Below are positions 25,740 to 34,017 of a stretch of DNA of 64,000 nucleotides, in pieces. Source of the DNA: Bacteroidota bacterium (GTDB lineage Bacteria > Bacteroidota > Bacteroidia > Bacteroidales > Paludibacteraceae). Both the position numbers and the translations under genes were made by a program. A model generated the notes under the pieces. The model did not search any database, was not told where the DNA came from, and saw nothing but the letters and a program-made list of their open reading frames with translations. Location: NCBI GenBank assembly GCA_021779195.1, contig JAJYBB010000002.1:166027-230026 (forward strand). The letters are read 5' to 3'. How positions within the stretch are numbered: position 1 is the stretch's first letter; each line of letters opens with the position of its first letter.

Positions 25740-27821
25740 ATGAAACAAATTATTTCCTTATTATCTGTCTTTATCGCATTATCGGCAGTTACGGCTTTTG
25801 CTCAAAAGCAAGCTTTTACAATTGAGGATTTGTATAAAATCCAAAATGTGGGCGCTCCCGTTGTTTCACCCGATGGGAAACAAGTTGCATTCACGGTAAC
25901 AATTTTCGATCTTCCGAAAGGCAAAGCGATGACTAACATTTATGTCATGAATGCCGATGGTGCTGATAAAAAGCAAATTACCACCAATGGGAAAGGTAAT
26001 TACAATCCACTTTGGACCAATGACAGTAAGCGTATTTATTATTTATCTTCAGTTTCAGGAACGGAGCAAATTTATCTTTATTCTTTTGCCGAAAAGCAAT
26101 CTAAAAGAGTTACCGATTTTTCAATGGGCATAAATGATCCCAAACTCTCGCCCGATAATAAGCTAATTGCCTTTTCATCCGAAGTTTATCCTGAATGCGG
26201 AGCCGATAGTAAAAAAAATGCCGAAACCGATTCATTGGCAATACATGGTCCTGTTCAGGCATATTTAGCTGATCATTTGCTGTTTCGCCACTGGACGGAA
26301 TATGCTGCGGGAAAATATTCTCATATCATTGTGTATAATACTGAAACACAAAAATATACAGATCTTACTCCTGGAAAATTTGTTTCACCTACTTTTATGT
26401 TGGGAGGTGGTGTAGGTTATAATTTTTCACCCGACAGCAAAGAGATTTGTTATGTTTCCAATCATGATGCACATCCCGAAGCAACCACTAATTCTGATTT
26501 GTTCATTGTTCCGGTTACGGGTGGTAAAACTAAAAATATCACTGCCGAGAATCAAGCATGGGATGGATGGCCTGTTTATTCACCTGATGGAAAATACATT
26601 GCCTATCGCAAGCAACTTATTCCGGGATACGAGTCCGATTTGTTCCGTATTGCCTTGTACGACAGGCAAACCGGCAACTCGAAAATTATCACTGCAGGCT
26701 TTGATAATTGGGCAGACGATTTTAAATGGAACGCCGATTCTAAATCCATTTATTTCATAGGCGAAGTAAAAGGCAATCAGCCGGTTTATCAAGTCAATAT
26801 TGATTCAAAAGTAATCACACCGGTAAGTGGCGAAAAATCAATTTTCGGATTCGATCTTGATCAGAAAGGATATTTGTATTATATTGCCAGTTCAGTCGAA
26901 AAACCTTCGGCATTGTATCGAATGAAACTGTCAAATAAGGAGATGGTTACGCAGTTAACCAATTTCAATCAGAAATTTGAGAAGACGGTTGATATTCGTC
27001 CGGCTGATACATTGTGGGTAGCCGGTGCCGATGGAAAAAAATTGGAAGTTTTTATCGTGAAACCTCATAATTTTGATCCAACTAAAAAATATCCGCTTAT
27101 TTTGAATGTGCATGGTGGACCGCAAAGCCAATGGATGAACTCATTTAGGGGCGACTGGCAGATTTATCCGGGTGCCGGTTACGTGCTTGCTTATGCTAAT
27201 CCGCACGGATCGACAGGATACGGACAGGATTATACCCGCGAAATTTCAGGTAACTGGGGTGGTAAACCTTTTGAAGACTTGATGAAAGTTACCGATATGC
27301 TTGCCAACCTATCATATGTAGATTCTACACGCATGGGAGCCATGGGTTGGTCGTATGGTGGTTATATGATGAATTGGTTTCAGGCTCAAACCAAACGATT
27401 CAAATGCCTGGCTTCGATGATGGGACTTTTCGACCTTCGTTCTGAATGGGGAGCTACTGAAGAACTTTGGTTTCCAAATTTTGATTTGAAAGGACAACCC
27501 TGGAACTCCGATCTATACAAGAAATTTTCTCCTTCGGAATATGTACGGAATTTTGCTACTCCTACGTTAATCATTACCGGACAGCGCGATTTCAGAGTAC
27601 CTTATACTCAAAGCATACAGTATTTTACAACACTTCAAACTTTGGGAATTCCTTCGCGACTGATTATTCTGAAAAACGACGGTCATTGGCCAGGAACAGT
27701 TACTTCCATGCCATTGTACTACGATGCTCATCTCGACTGGTTTCATAAGTACCTTGGTGGAGATCCAGCACCTTATGATGTTAAAAAAATGGTAAAAAAT
27801 CAGGTTTTTATCGGAAAATAG
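25740..27821 (+). CDS. Secreted S9 family prolyl oligopeptidase-like peptidase (DPP5-like)
   Basis: The 693-residue protein has a signal peptide (MKQIISLLSVFIALSAVTAFA). A beta-propeller with TolB-like repeats follows (GAPVVSPDGKQVAFTV, YSPDGKYIAYRKQ), and the C-terminal part is an alpha/beta hydrolase. The catalytic triad is visible as S538 in GWSYGGY, D617 in TGQRDFRVP and H649 in NDGHWPG. Such enzymes release dipeptides in the periplasm for peptide-using Bacteroidota. It follows the phosphoesterase with its own likely promoter (TACATTTG at about 25647). Confidence 0.92.
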   Translation: MKQIISLLSVFIALSAVTAFAQKQAFTIEDLYKIQNVGAPVVSPDGKQVAFTVTIFDLPKGKAMTNIYVMNADGADKKQITTNGKGNYNPLWTNDSKRIYYLSSVSGTEQIYLYSFAEKQSKRVTDFSMGINDPKLSPDNKLIAFSSEVYPECGADSKKNAETDSLAIHGPVQAYLADHLLFRHWTEYAAGKYSHIIVYNTETQKYTDLTPGKFVSPTFMLGGGVGYNFSPDSKEICYVSNHDAHPEATTNSDLFIVPVTGGKTKNITAENQAWDGWPVYSPDGKYIAYRKQLIPGYESDLFRIALYDRQTGNSKIITAGFDNWADDFKWNADSKSIYFIGEVKGNQPVYQVNIDSKVITPVSGEKSIFGFDLDQKGYLYYIASSVEKPSALYRMKLSNKEMVTQLTNFNQKFEKTVDIRPADTLWVAGADGKKLEVFIVKPHNFDPTKKYPLILNVHGGPQSQWMNSFRGDWQIYPGAGYVLAYANPHGSTGYGQDYTREISGNWGGKPFEDLMKVTDMLANLSYVDSTRMGAMGWSYGGYMMNWFQAQTKRFKCLASMMGLFDLRSEWGATEELWFPNFDLKGQPWNSDLYKKFSPSEYVRNFATPTLIITGQRDFRVPYTQSIQYFTTLQTLGIPSRLIILKNDGHWPGTVTSMPLYYDAHLDWFHKYLGGDPAPYDVKKMVKNQVFIGK

Positions 27822-27846
27822 TCCATTTATGGTTTTTTTATTGCAA

Positions 27847-27882
27847 AACAGAGGCTGTCTTCATTTGTTGACTGCCTCTGTT
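27847..27882 (+). terminator. Weak terminator-like hairpin after the S9 peptidase
   Basis: AACAGAGGC pairs with GCCTCTGTT across an 18-base loop, 26 bases after the stop codon. It has no T-run, so it may be a Rho-dependent or processing end. Confidence 0.4.
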
Positions 27883-27949
27883 GGTGTTATCCATTGAAAT
27901 AGGGGATGAATTTATGTTTTAAAAAACGATAGTTAGCAGGACTTTGATT

Positions 27950-28054
27950 TTACTTTAATTGTTTTTTCAGCCATTCAATTGCGCCTTTTGTTTGTATCCA
28001 AATGTGTTGAGCTGAATCCACATAGTAAGCTTTTCTGTTGAATGGTAAACTAAC
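27950..28054 (-). pseudogene. Fragment of a hydrolase C-terminus
   Basis: On the minus strand a 32-residue open stretch ending at a TAA reads LPFNRKAYYVDSAQHIWIQT and then GAIEWLKKQLK. That layout (strand, His-containing loop, then an amphipathic closing helix) is typical of the last residues of alpha/beta hydrolases or peptidases. No upstream remainder is seen, so it appears to be a leftover at the edge of the accessory island. The family call is tentative. Confidence 0.3.
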
Positions 28055-28233
28055 TCAATATTTTATATTTTTTTTCTCAAATCATTTGGTTTTCTGTCAA
28101 TAAGTGTCTATCCTCGCTATCTCTGTTTTTTTGTAGGCTTCTGACTAACGACCATGTAAGTCATTGATTTTCAATATATGTTTTTTTTGTTCGTTAGCTT
28201 CGTAACTCAATGAGTTTTTTATTTCTCGGATTA

Positions 28234-28367
28234 CCCATAACGACCGAGGCTATGGGCATCCTGCGGTTTACGGGAGCATTCGCTGTTGTGGAACGACAAG
28301 GTGAATGCGGGAGCAAAACCACCGGAATGCACGGATTCGGTTATTGCCGCTTAGGCGTGTGTTGGCA
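28234..28367 (-). repeat. attC-like structured repeat, copy A
   Basis: This 134-bp element is related to copies at 31598, 33806, 35735 and 55574. Its outer ends form imperfect inverted repeats (TAACGACCGAGGCTATGGGC and the complement of GCGTGTGTTGGC). Its centre contains nested, bulged hairpins (GCATTCGCTG against GTGAATGC, CTGCGGTTT against AAACCACCGG). On the minus strand it begins GCCAACACACGCC and ends CGTTATGG, comparable to the R'' and R' boxes of integron attC sites. It lies past the 3' end of the minus-strand restriction gene, as a cassette recombination site would. Confidence 0.6.
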
Positions 28368-28751
28368 GCAGTCCGTTCAGTTGTTATACAGTCGTCATAC
28401 AGTCGTCATTTATTTCAGTCGTATTAATTTTCTGTTTGTCAACACAATAAGTCTATTTTTTTTTGTCTTTTCTTGTCAGTCAGCCGAAATAGTCCGAAAA
28501 ACTTGTCTAAACGTACAAAGCAAAATTCTAAACTCTCCACAGTTCATTGTTTTTTTCCTTCAAAACGCACTTCAACTGTCTAACCCAGTAAAAACCAATG
28601 TACTGTGACCGCTCTGCCTATTATCAAAAAGCTATAAAAGCCACTGCAAGACGTTTGAAAACAAACACTAACTTGCTGTGGTTTTTTTTACTTTATGGGC
28701 GATTAGTCTTTTAAAATTAGGAAAAAATGAGAGATAAACAGTTTGTTATAA
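28368..28751. other. Intergenic tail of the restriction cassette
   Basis: No gene is seen. A hairpin pairs 28641-28650 (CCACTGCAAG) with 28672-28681 and is followed by eight Ts on the plus strand. It looks like a terminator but has no plus-strand gene in front of it. Confidence 0.4.
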
Positions 28752-29534
28752 TTAGAGTTTGTTGAATCTTAAGAAATATTCGTCAATTTCTGCTCGCAGT
28801 TCAATTCCAACTCTTTCAAAACAATCCAGTAAATCTTGATAAGCACCTTCTCCACCAAGAAAATCCCAGAACTCATCTGCTACTTTTAATTCTTGATTTA
28901 AGTCTAACATTCCGCGCATTGTCCAACGTGCATAAGGAGCTGGTGCATACGGATTATATGGAATTGCGATTAAAGTTTCAATATTAGCAGTTGGATTTGC
29001 TGCAAGAGTAGTTGCAACCCATTCTAAAAGAGTACGTTTAAATTCTTTGAATCCTCCTGCATTAGGTTTAGCAGTCTTTATGTCAAACAAATAAATTGTA
29101 TTATCATGTCCAATGATTTTTACATCTACTTTAGTTGGTTTTACAGTTTTCATTTCACCTGACAGACAAACAGCTCTTATTGCAGCTATTTCTTCAATTT
29201 TATTAGGTGAAGTTTTTCCAATAGACAAACTGTCCATAATATTTTGAATCACATTGTGAGCTTCAGAAGAAATTTGAGTCCCGGAAGTTGCTTGAGCATG
29301 AGCAGATTTAAACTTAGTTGCAGCTAAAGCCAATGCAACAGGTTCAAAAATACTTGTTCCAAAATTGGTATTCAATGAATGAATAAATGAATAGAGAGCT
29401 AATCTGTCTTTACCTAATAAGCGTGTGTGAAAAGGCATCACAGCAGGCTCTGGATTGTAATTTTGAAATTTGTGTCTAAGACTGTTCTTTAATACGCTTT
29501 CGACTTGGTGAATTTGATTTTGAGTTAGTGCCAT
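28752..29534 (-). CDS. TdeIII-like type II restriction endonuclease
   Basis: The 260-residue protein matches the TdeIII family pattern. The N-terminal half reads MPFHTRLLGKDRLALYSFIH then FGTSIFEPVALALA, and a PD-(D/E)XK-type active site is seen in VDVKIIGHDNTIYLFDIKTAKPNAGGFKEFKR. Characterised relatives cut GGNCC; whether this enzyme does is inference. Its start codon directly follows the methyltransferase stop, so the two are translated from one message, with modification made before restriction. Flanking attC-like repeats suggest it arrived as a cassette. Confidence 0.85.
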   Translation of the reverse strand: MALTQNQIHQVESVLKNSLRHKFQNYNPEPAVMPFHTRLLGKDRLALYSFIHSLNTNFGTSIFEPVALALAATKFKSAHAQATSGTQISSEAHNVIQNIMDSLSIGKTSPNKIEEIAAIRAVCLSGEMKTVKPTKVDVKIIGHDNTIYLFDIKTAKPNAGGFKEFKRTLLEWVATTLAANPTANIETLIAIPYNPYAPAPYARWTMRGMLDLNQELKVADEFWDFLGGEGAYQDLLDCFERVGIELRAEIDEYFLRFNKL

Positions 29535-31112
29535 TTATTTTCTTTTTAAATGAAAAATTATTTCTGAATATGCTCCTTTGTCTTTTTCTGTACGATTTAA
29601 AACTGGTCTTTTATATTGATTTACAATTTGCATTCCTGCATTTTCGGCAATAGTTGGGTACATATTGTATTTGTCATTTGCCACGAGGAAAATATCAAAG
29701 TCATCTACTAAGTATTTCTTTGCGTTATTCAAAACATCGCTTATTCCCTGAATATAGCTTAGTTTTGCTTCTTTACCTTGTCCTTTGAAAAGTGGTCCAA
29801 TCTCCAATTCATCTTTTCTCTCAAAACCAAATAAATCATAAGCGTAAGCGTGCTGTTCGTGATAATCAATTAAACCAACATAAGGCGGTGAAGAGAAAAT
29901 TCCCTTGATTTTTTGTGTTGAAACTAAATTCGCGAAATCTGGATTTCTCTTTTCCAATTCACCAATTATGTCTATTGTTCTGCTATCTCCGGTTAAACAA
30001 TTATGAAAAGTAGGTTTTCTTAATCGGTCATATTCAGTCAATCTCTTAATTGTGTCTTTTGAATAGCTTTCCCACCATTTTAAAATTGAAAATAACGGTT
30101 TGCATATTTTTCCGTGTTTTCCGCAATAATAAGTCGTTGTTACCGGCTCAAATAAAGTAGCTAAATCAGCGTGAGTGGTTGCTCTACAACTTCTAATTGC
30201 TCTACTCAGAATTACACTTACAATTCTTTTTGTGTCCCGATTTTGAATTTTCTTTATTTCCTCAAAAACGAACTGAATCTCATTTCGAATATGGTTTGAA
30301 TACCATTTACCAAGAAAAGAATCTTCGTTGTCTTGTCTTAATTTGATATTATATTCTTCAACAAGTTGATTGTAAATTGGCAAAAACTCCATTTCTTTTT
30401 CTTTGCCGTACACCTTCTCATCAATCTCTTTTCTGTATAATTTGCCTTTGTATTCTGGTACAGGAAAGAATTCGTTATTGAAAATATTCAGCTCCTTCAA
30501 TAATCTCAACTCAAATTCGATTGTATGTGAATTTTCTAAGAATAATTTCAATGCTTTCGTGATTCTTGTTATTTCAGATTGGACATCAACAAGATTATAT
30601 TGGATTACTTTACAATTACCAATTAAAGCATTAAAGGCAGAAACATCAACTCCAATGGTATTAATTCCTAATTCGCAAGCTTGAACCATTGTTGTTCCGC
30701 TACCAGAAAATGGGTCTAAAACTATATCTCCTTCTTTAAAATATATTTCTTTTTTAAACTTGTCTGTGTGGCTATCGAGAAAATATTCAACAAGCTGTGG
30801 AATGAACTTTCCTTTATATGGGTGTAGTCTATGAACGTGTTTTGTCGTTTCGGCTTCTTTGTATTGGTCGAATGAGAGTGTCCAATTTAAATCATCTCCA
30901 AGTTCATCTTTCCAGGATTCTTGTCTTGTGGTTTTTTGTCCTTTATAGTAATTAATAAGCTCTTCTTTTAAAACCATAGTTGAGCCATTCTCTCCAATTT
31001 TCTTAATTCGTCCATACTGGATAAGATAAGAGATATTTGAAGTTGTTACATTCTTGTCTAGGTATTCCGAAGCCCAAACACTTGCCTCGTTTATTGATAA
31101 AAATTCTGACAT
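29535..31112 (-). CDS. Type II DNA methyltransferase, probably N4-cytosine
   Basis: The 525-residue protein protects the site cut by the neighbouring nuclease. Residues 1-57 look like a small helix-turn-helix or excisionase-type DNA-binding domain (LSINEASVWASEYLDKNVTT). SAM-binding motif I is DPFSGSGTT at about 133-141, preceded by RLHPYKGKFIPQLVEYFL. Catalytic motif IV is SPPY at about 408-411. A long target-recognition region lies between them. SPPY is typical of N4-cytosine enzymes. The helix-turn-helix extension is an uncommon addition. Confidence 0.88.
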   Translation of the reverse strand: MSEFLSINEASVWASEYLDKNVTTSNISYLIQYGRIKKIGENGSTMVLKEELINYYKGQKTTRQESWKDELGDDLNWTLSFDQYKEAETTKHVHRLHPYKGKFIPQLVEYFLDSHTDKFKKEIYFKEGDIVLDPFSGSGTTMVQACELGINTIGVDVSAFNALIGNCKVIQYNLVDVQSEITRITKALKLFLENSHTIEFELRLLKELNIFNNEFFPVPEYKGKLYRKEIDEKVYGKEKEMEFLPIYNQLVEEYNIKLRQDNEDSFLGKWYSNHIRNEIQFVFEEIKKIQNRDTKRIVSVILSRAIRSCRATTHADLATLFEPVTTTYYCGKHGKICKPLFSILKWWESYSKDTIKRLTEYDRLRKPTFHNCLTGDSRTIDIIGELEKRNPDFANLVSTQKIKGIFSSPPYVGLIDYHEQHAYAYDLFGFERKDELEIGPLFKGQGKEAKLSYIQGISDVLNNAKKYLVDDFDIFLVANDKYNMYPTIAENAGMQIVNQYKRPVLNRTEKDKGAYSEIIFHLKRK

Positions 31113-31113
31113 T

Positions 31114-31413
31114 TTATTGATTATTTGTTCGACCGTATTTTATTGTTTTTTCAGCGACTTTTAATGCTTCCATTCCAAAGTCTTCATTTTGAATCTCGTA
31201 AAGTATCTTTTCGCTTAAATATTGAGTTAGTACCAAACTTTTATCTATTTCCAGAATGTCTGCTAACTTAATAATTTGTTCTTTGGTTGCTTTTCTTTCT
31301 CCTCTTTCGATTTTACTTAGAATAGCTGTGTCAATACCAATTTGAGTTGATACTTCTCGTAGTAAAAACCCTTTCAGTTCTCTTTTTTCTCTTATTAATT
31401 CACCTGTTGTCAT
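31114..31413 (-). CDS. XRE-family controller protein of the restriction-modification operon
   Basis: The 99-residue protein has a helix-turn-helix of the XRE/C-protein type (TGELIREKRELKGFLLREVSTQIGIDTAILSKIERGERKATKEQIIKLADIL). It is the first gene of the operon, one base before the methyltransferase. An in-frame upstream extension to 31455 runs through a palindromic operator and a -7 promoter element, so the start at 31413 is preferred. Controller proteins of this kind bind their own promoter and set the timing of methylase and nuclease production. Confidence 0.88.
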   Translation of the reverse strand: MTTGELIREKRELKGFLLREVSTQIGIDTAILSKIERGERKATKEQIIKLADILEIDKSLVLTQYLSEKILYEIQNEDFGMEALKVAEKTIKYGRTNNQ

Positions 31414-31438
31414 TGTTTTTTTGTGATAAAATCGCGAC

Positions 31439-31460
31439 TTGACAATAATTGTCAAATGTA
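31439..31460 (-). promoter_or_regulatory. Operator and overlapping -7 promoter element of the RM operon
   Basis: TTGACAATAATTGTCAA (31439-31455) is an 8-1-8 palindrome starting 25 bases before the controller start. TACATTTG on the minus strand (31460-31453) overlaps it, so a protein bound here would block the promoter. Confidence 0.72.
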
Positions 31461-31503
31461 GTGAGATTTTTTTAATGAAGAGTATTTCAGTGGGTGAAAC
31501 TTT

Positions 31504-31526
31504 TCAACAATTTTCAAAATTGTCAA
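31504..31526 (-). promoter_or_regulatory. Second, upstream operator of the RM operon
   Basis: On the minus strand TTGACAATTTTGAAAATTGTTGA repeats the TTGACAAT half-site facing a matching ATTGT half-site with a wider centre. It lies upstream of the candidate promoter, where an activating site would be expected. Confidence 0.6.
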
Positions 31527-31597
31527 GGGTTGTGAGATTTTCTGTCTTTAATTCGGCTGTCAAAAAATGAGCTTCGGTTGTTTTTTTTTCGGCTTGC

Positions 31598-31733
31598 TGG
31601 TAACAACTGAGGCTATGAGCATTGCGATTTGCGGGAGCGTTCGCTGTCGTGAAACGACAAAGTGAATGCGGGAGCAAAACTGCCGGAATGCACGTCAGGG
31701 AAGCCAATGCACATAGAGGCGTGTGTTAGCGGT
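31598..31733 (-). repeat. attC-like structured repeat, copy B
   Basis: This 136-bp relative of copy A lies between the restriction-modification operon and the aquaporin. The outer inverted repeats match best here: TAACAACTGAGGCTATGAGCATTG on the left against the complement TAACACACGCCTCTATGTGCATTG on the right. The centre keeps the GCGGGAGC and GAATGCGGGAGCAAAAC blocks. Confidence 0.65.
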
Positions 31734-31915
31734 TAGTAGCTTTTTTCAGTCGTGTTATATTTCAGTTATTTAAAGCTGAAATTCTACCCATTTCATGTTT
31801 ATTTCATTCAGTCCAAAAGCAACAAGAATACGAAAATGGCCGCCAGTCACAGAGTCAAATCGATTTTTCTTTATTTCTGTTGACTGACGGATCAAAGCTT
31901 TCAATTGCAATCCTA

Positions 31916-32602
31916 CTACTCCTTTTCAGGTGAGATTAGTTTGTAAACAAGACCAGCTAAAATTGCTCCTACAATTGGAGCTACTATGAATAACCATAGT
32001 TGTTCAATAGCCCAACCTCCTGCAAATAATGCCTGACTAATGCTTCTCGCTGGATTTACAGATGTATTTGTTACAGGAATGCTTATCAAATGAATCAGCG
32101 TTAATGACAACCCAATTGCCAAACCTGCAAATCCTTTAGGTGCTTTAGAATGCGTTGCTCCAAGAATTACAATTAAGAACATAAATGTCATTACTACTTC
32201 AGTTACTAATGCAGCAAGCATACTATAACCACCCGGCGAGTGTTCGCCATATCCATTAGAGGCAAAACCTCCGATTTCAAACCCGGCTTTTCCTGTTGCA
32301 ATAACATATAAAATTCCAGCTCCCGAAATTGCACCCAATATTTGAGCAACAATGTAAGGTAGAAGTTCTTTTTTGTCAAAGCGACCACCAGCCCAAAGTC
32401 CGATAGAAACAGCGGGATTCAAATGACAACCCGAAATGTGTCCAATAGCATACGCCATTGTAACAACCGTTAAGCCAAAAGCAATAGCTACTCCAGCAAA
32501 TCCAATTCCCAGTTGCGGATAAGCGGCTGCTAAAACAGCACTACCACATCCACCCAATACCAACCATAGGGTTCCGATAAATTCTGCTACTAATTTTTTC
32601 AT
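31916..32602 (-). CDS. aqpZ: Aquaporin Z-like water channel
   Basis: The 228-residue protein has the six-span MIP fold with two NPA motifs (62-64 in CHLNPAVS and 183-185 in SVNPARS). The selectivity filter residues F42, H171, T180 and R186 match the water-specific AqpZ type rather than glycerol channels. It lies alone between two attC-like repeats, which suggests it too was carried as a cassette. Water flux in osmotic stress is the expected role. Confidence 0.95.
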   Translation of the reverse strand: MKKLVAEFIGTLWLVLGGCGSAVLAAAYPQLGIGFAGVAIAFGLTVVTMAYAIGHISGCHLNPAVSIGLWAGGRFDKKELLPYIVAQILGAISGAGILYVIATGKAGFEIGGFASNGYGEHSPGGYSMLAALVTEVVMTFMFLIVILGATHSKAPKGFAGLAIGLSLTLIHLISIPVTNTSVNPARSISQALFAGGWAIEQLWLFIVAPIVGAILAGLVYKLISPEKE

Positions 32603-32732
32603 GTTTTTTTTTAGTTACTAATTATTTTCGTAAAGTTGTTTCCTTGTCCGATAATCTTAAAAGTTACATTGTTTATTTGTTATGTTCATTTCAGTCTCGA
32701 TCAACATTTTACTGTGATTTCTATTTTTCTCA

Positions 32733-32834
32733 CGTTCGGCGCAGCATATATAATCCTTCATCCGATGTTTGGCATAGTGTCTCGCTATGTCAAAGCTAAA
32801 ATAAAAGCTCCTGTTTTTTATATTATTTACAAAT
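32733..32834 (+). repeat. 102-bp direct repeat, left copy
   Basis: Nearly identical to 33606-33707, 873 bases away, with only a handful of mismatches. It contains a hairpin (TTGGCATAG..CTATGTCAA). The pair flanks the broken REP-associated transposase. Confidence 0.88.
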
Positions 32835-32835
32835 T

Positions 32836-32908
32836 GAATTGCCTCCTACTTTCTGAATTGCCTCCTGCTTTCTGAATTGCCTCTTGCTTTCTGAATTGCC
32901 TCCTGCTT
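32836..32908 (+). repeat. 19-bp tandem repeat, about four copies
   Basis: GAATTGCCTCCTGCTTTCT is repeated three times with single-base changes and a fourth time without its last three bases. It directly abuts the left 102-bp repeat. Confidence 0.9.
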
Positions 32909-32939
32909 TAGCTGGAGGATAAATATTCAATTTTTTGTA

Positions 32940-32983
32940 TTGGCTTTAGCCAAATTCTTCTTTTAATTCTTATGGCTATAGCC
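32940..32983 (+). repeat. REP-like short palindromes, left side
   Basis: TTGGCTTTAGCCAA (32940-32953) and GGCTATAGCC (32974-32983) are short GGC..GCC palindromes. Similar ones lie on the other side of the transposase, as expected for substrates of a REP-associated transposase. Confidence 0.65.
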
Positions 32984-33010
32984 TTATTTCTCTATTCATA
33001 AATTCCATAT

Positions 33011-33466
33011 TTAAATGGAGAGAGGCTCATTATCATTAAATTTATGAAATCCATATTTTTCAATCAATTCATTATATTCTACTTCCCATGTTTTGCGGGA
33101 ATGACGATCTTCCTGATTTTTGATGTAATTTCGGATTATATCAATATGCGATTCAGAAACAGAAACTGCGAAATATTCATCCTGCCATTCAAATTTATCT
33201 TTCAACAACTGCTCTTTATTAATCTAATACGAAGATTCACCCTTTAGTAGTTGCATAATTTGTCTCATAGTTTGATCATCCCCTAACGAAACCAAACAAT
33301 GGCAATGCTCTTGATAACCATTTACAAAATCGATAAAAATTCCTTTCTTTTTTGCATTTTCACGAATATGTTTCCACATCGTTGTGCGAAGTTCCGGTGT
33401 TGAAAGGTATGGATACCTGTTTTTTGTTGACCATACAAAATGAATGTAAACTTTAATAAATGGCAT
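33011..33466 (-). pseudogene. REP-associated (IS200/IS605-like Y1) transposase with an in-frame stop
   Basis: The frame encodes a Y1 transposase of the REP-associated type (YIHFVWSTKNRYPYLST, then NGYQEHCHCLVSL with the HUH-like His pair, then MRQIMQLLKGESSY). A TAG at 33224-33226 stops it, but the same frame continues without any shift (INKEQLLKDKFEWQDEYFAVSVSES) to 33011. Homologues usually read GESSxW.NK here, so TGG to TAG is the likely change. The downstream part carries the catalytic-region residues, so the gene should be inactive unless read through. Confidence 0.85.
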
Positions 33467-33496
33467 ATTCCGGATTTTTTAATGGTTAATATCTTT

Positions 33497-33547
33497 TGGC
33501 TAAAGCCCAAATTTGATTTATCAATTATAAGAATGGGCTAAAGCCCA
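33497..33547 (+). repeat. REP-like short palindromes, right side
   Basis: GGCTAAAGCC (33498-33507) and TGGGCTAAAGCCCA (33534-33547) repeat the GGC..GCC palindrome type found left of the transposase. Confidence 0.65.
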
Positions 33548-33605
33548 ATCCTATTCATAATTGAGATTGGTATGAATGCCAACCCCGTTCGGCCGGATAT
33601 ACTCC

Positions 33606-33707
33606 CGTTCCGCGTAGCATATATAATCCTTCATCCGATGTTTGGCATAGCGTCTCGCTATGTCAAAGCTAAAATAAAAGATCCTGTTTTTAATATTATT
33701 TACAAAT
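33606..33707 (+). repeat. 102-bp direct repeat, right copy
   Basis: Partner of 32733-32834. After it, up to 33790, follow further small palindromes (GCAAGGCAAAGCCTTGC and an AGCTGC/GACATAGCTGCAAGCTATG block). Confidence 0.88.
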
Positions 33708-33805
33708 ATAATATTTTTTCTACTTCCGAATATGCAAGGCAAAGCCTTGCTTTTAGCTGCGACATAGCTGCAAGCTATGCCGAACACACCACGCCAACTA
33801 CCCTA

Positions 33806-33902
33806 CGATGAACAGAGTGAATGCGGGAACAATCCGCGATAGCTATCGAGGATGCCGGAATGCACGTCAGCCAGCCAATGAACATAGAGGCGTGTGTTAT
33901 GT
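33806..33902 (-). repeat. attC-like structured repeat, copy C (left arm missing)
   Basis: It shares GTGAATGCGGGA, GATGCCGGAATGCACGTCAGCCAGCCAATG and AACATAGAGGCGTGTGTTA with the other copies. The left outer arm is replaced by unrelated palindromic sequence, so this copy looks damaged by the neighbouring repeats. Confidence 0.55.
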
Positions 33903-34017
33903 GCTAGCAGCTTGTTTGTATTTGTTTGTCTTTTTCAATCGTATGCGCAAAAAATTGCGTTTCTACATATCAAATTGCGTTTTTGTTAAAGTTTGCAATA
34001 CTGACACGGTGCTATTA

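Noticed and set aside
28210..28608. 132-codon plus-strand ORF
   Set aside because: It is produced by reading through attC-like copy A; the translation is not protein-like.
33551..33811. Overlapping ORFs on both strands
   Set aside because: They arise from the 102-bp repeat and palindromes.
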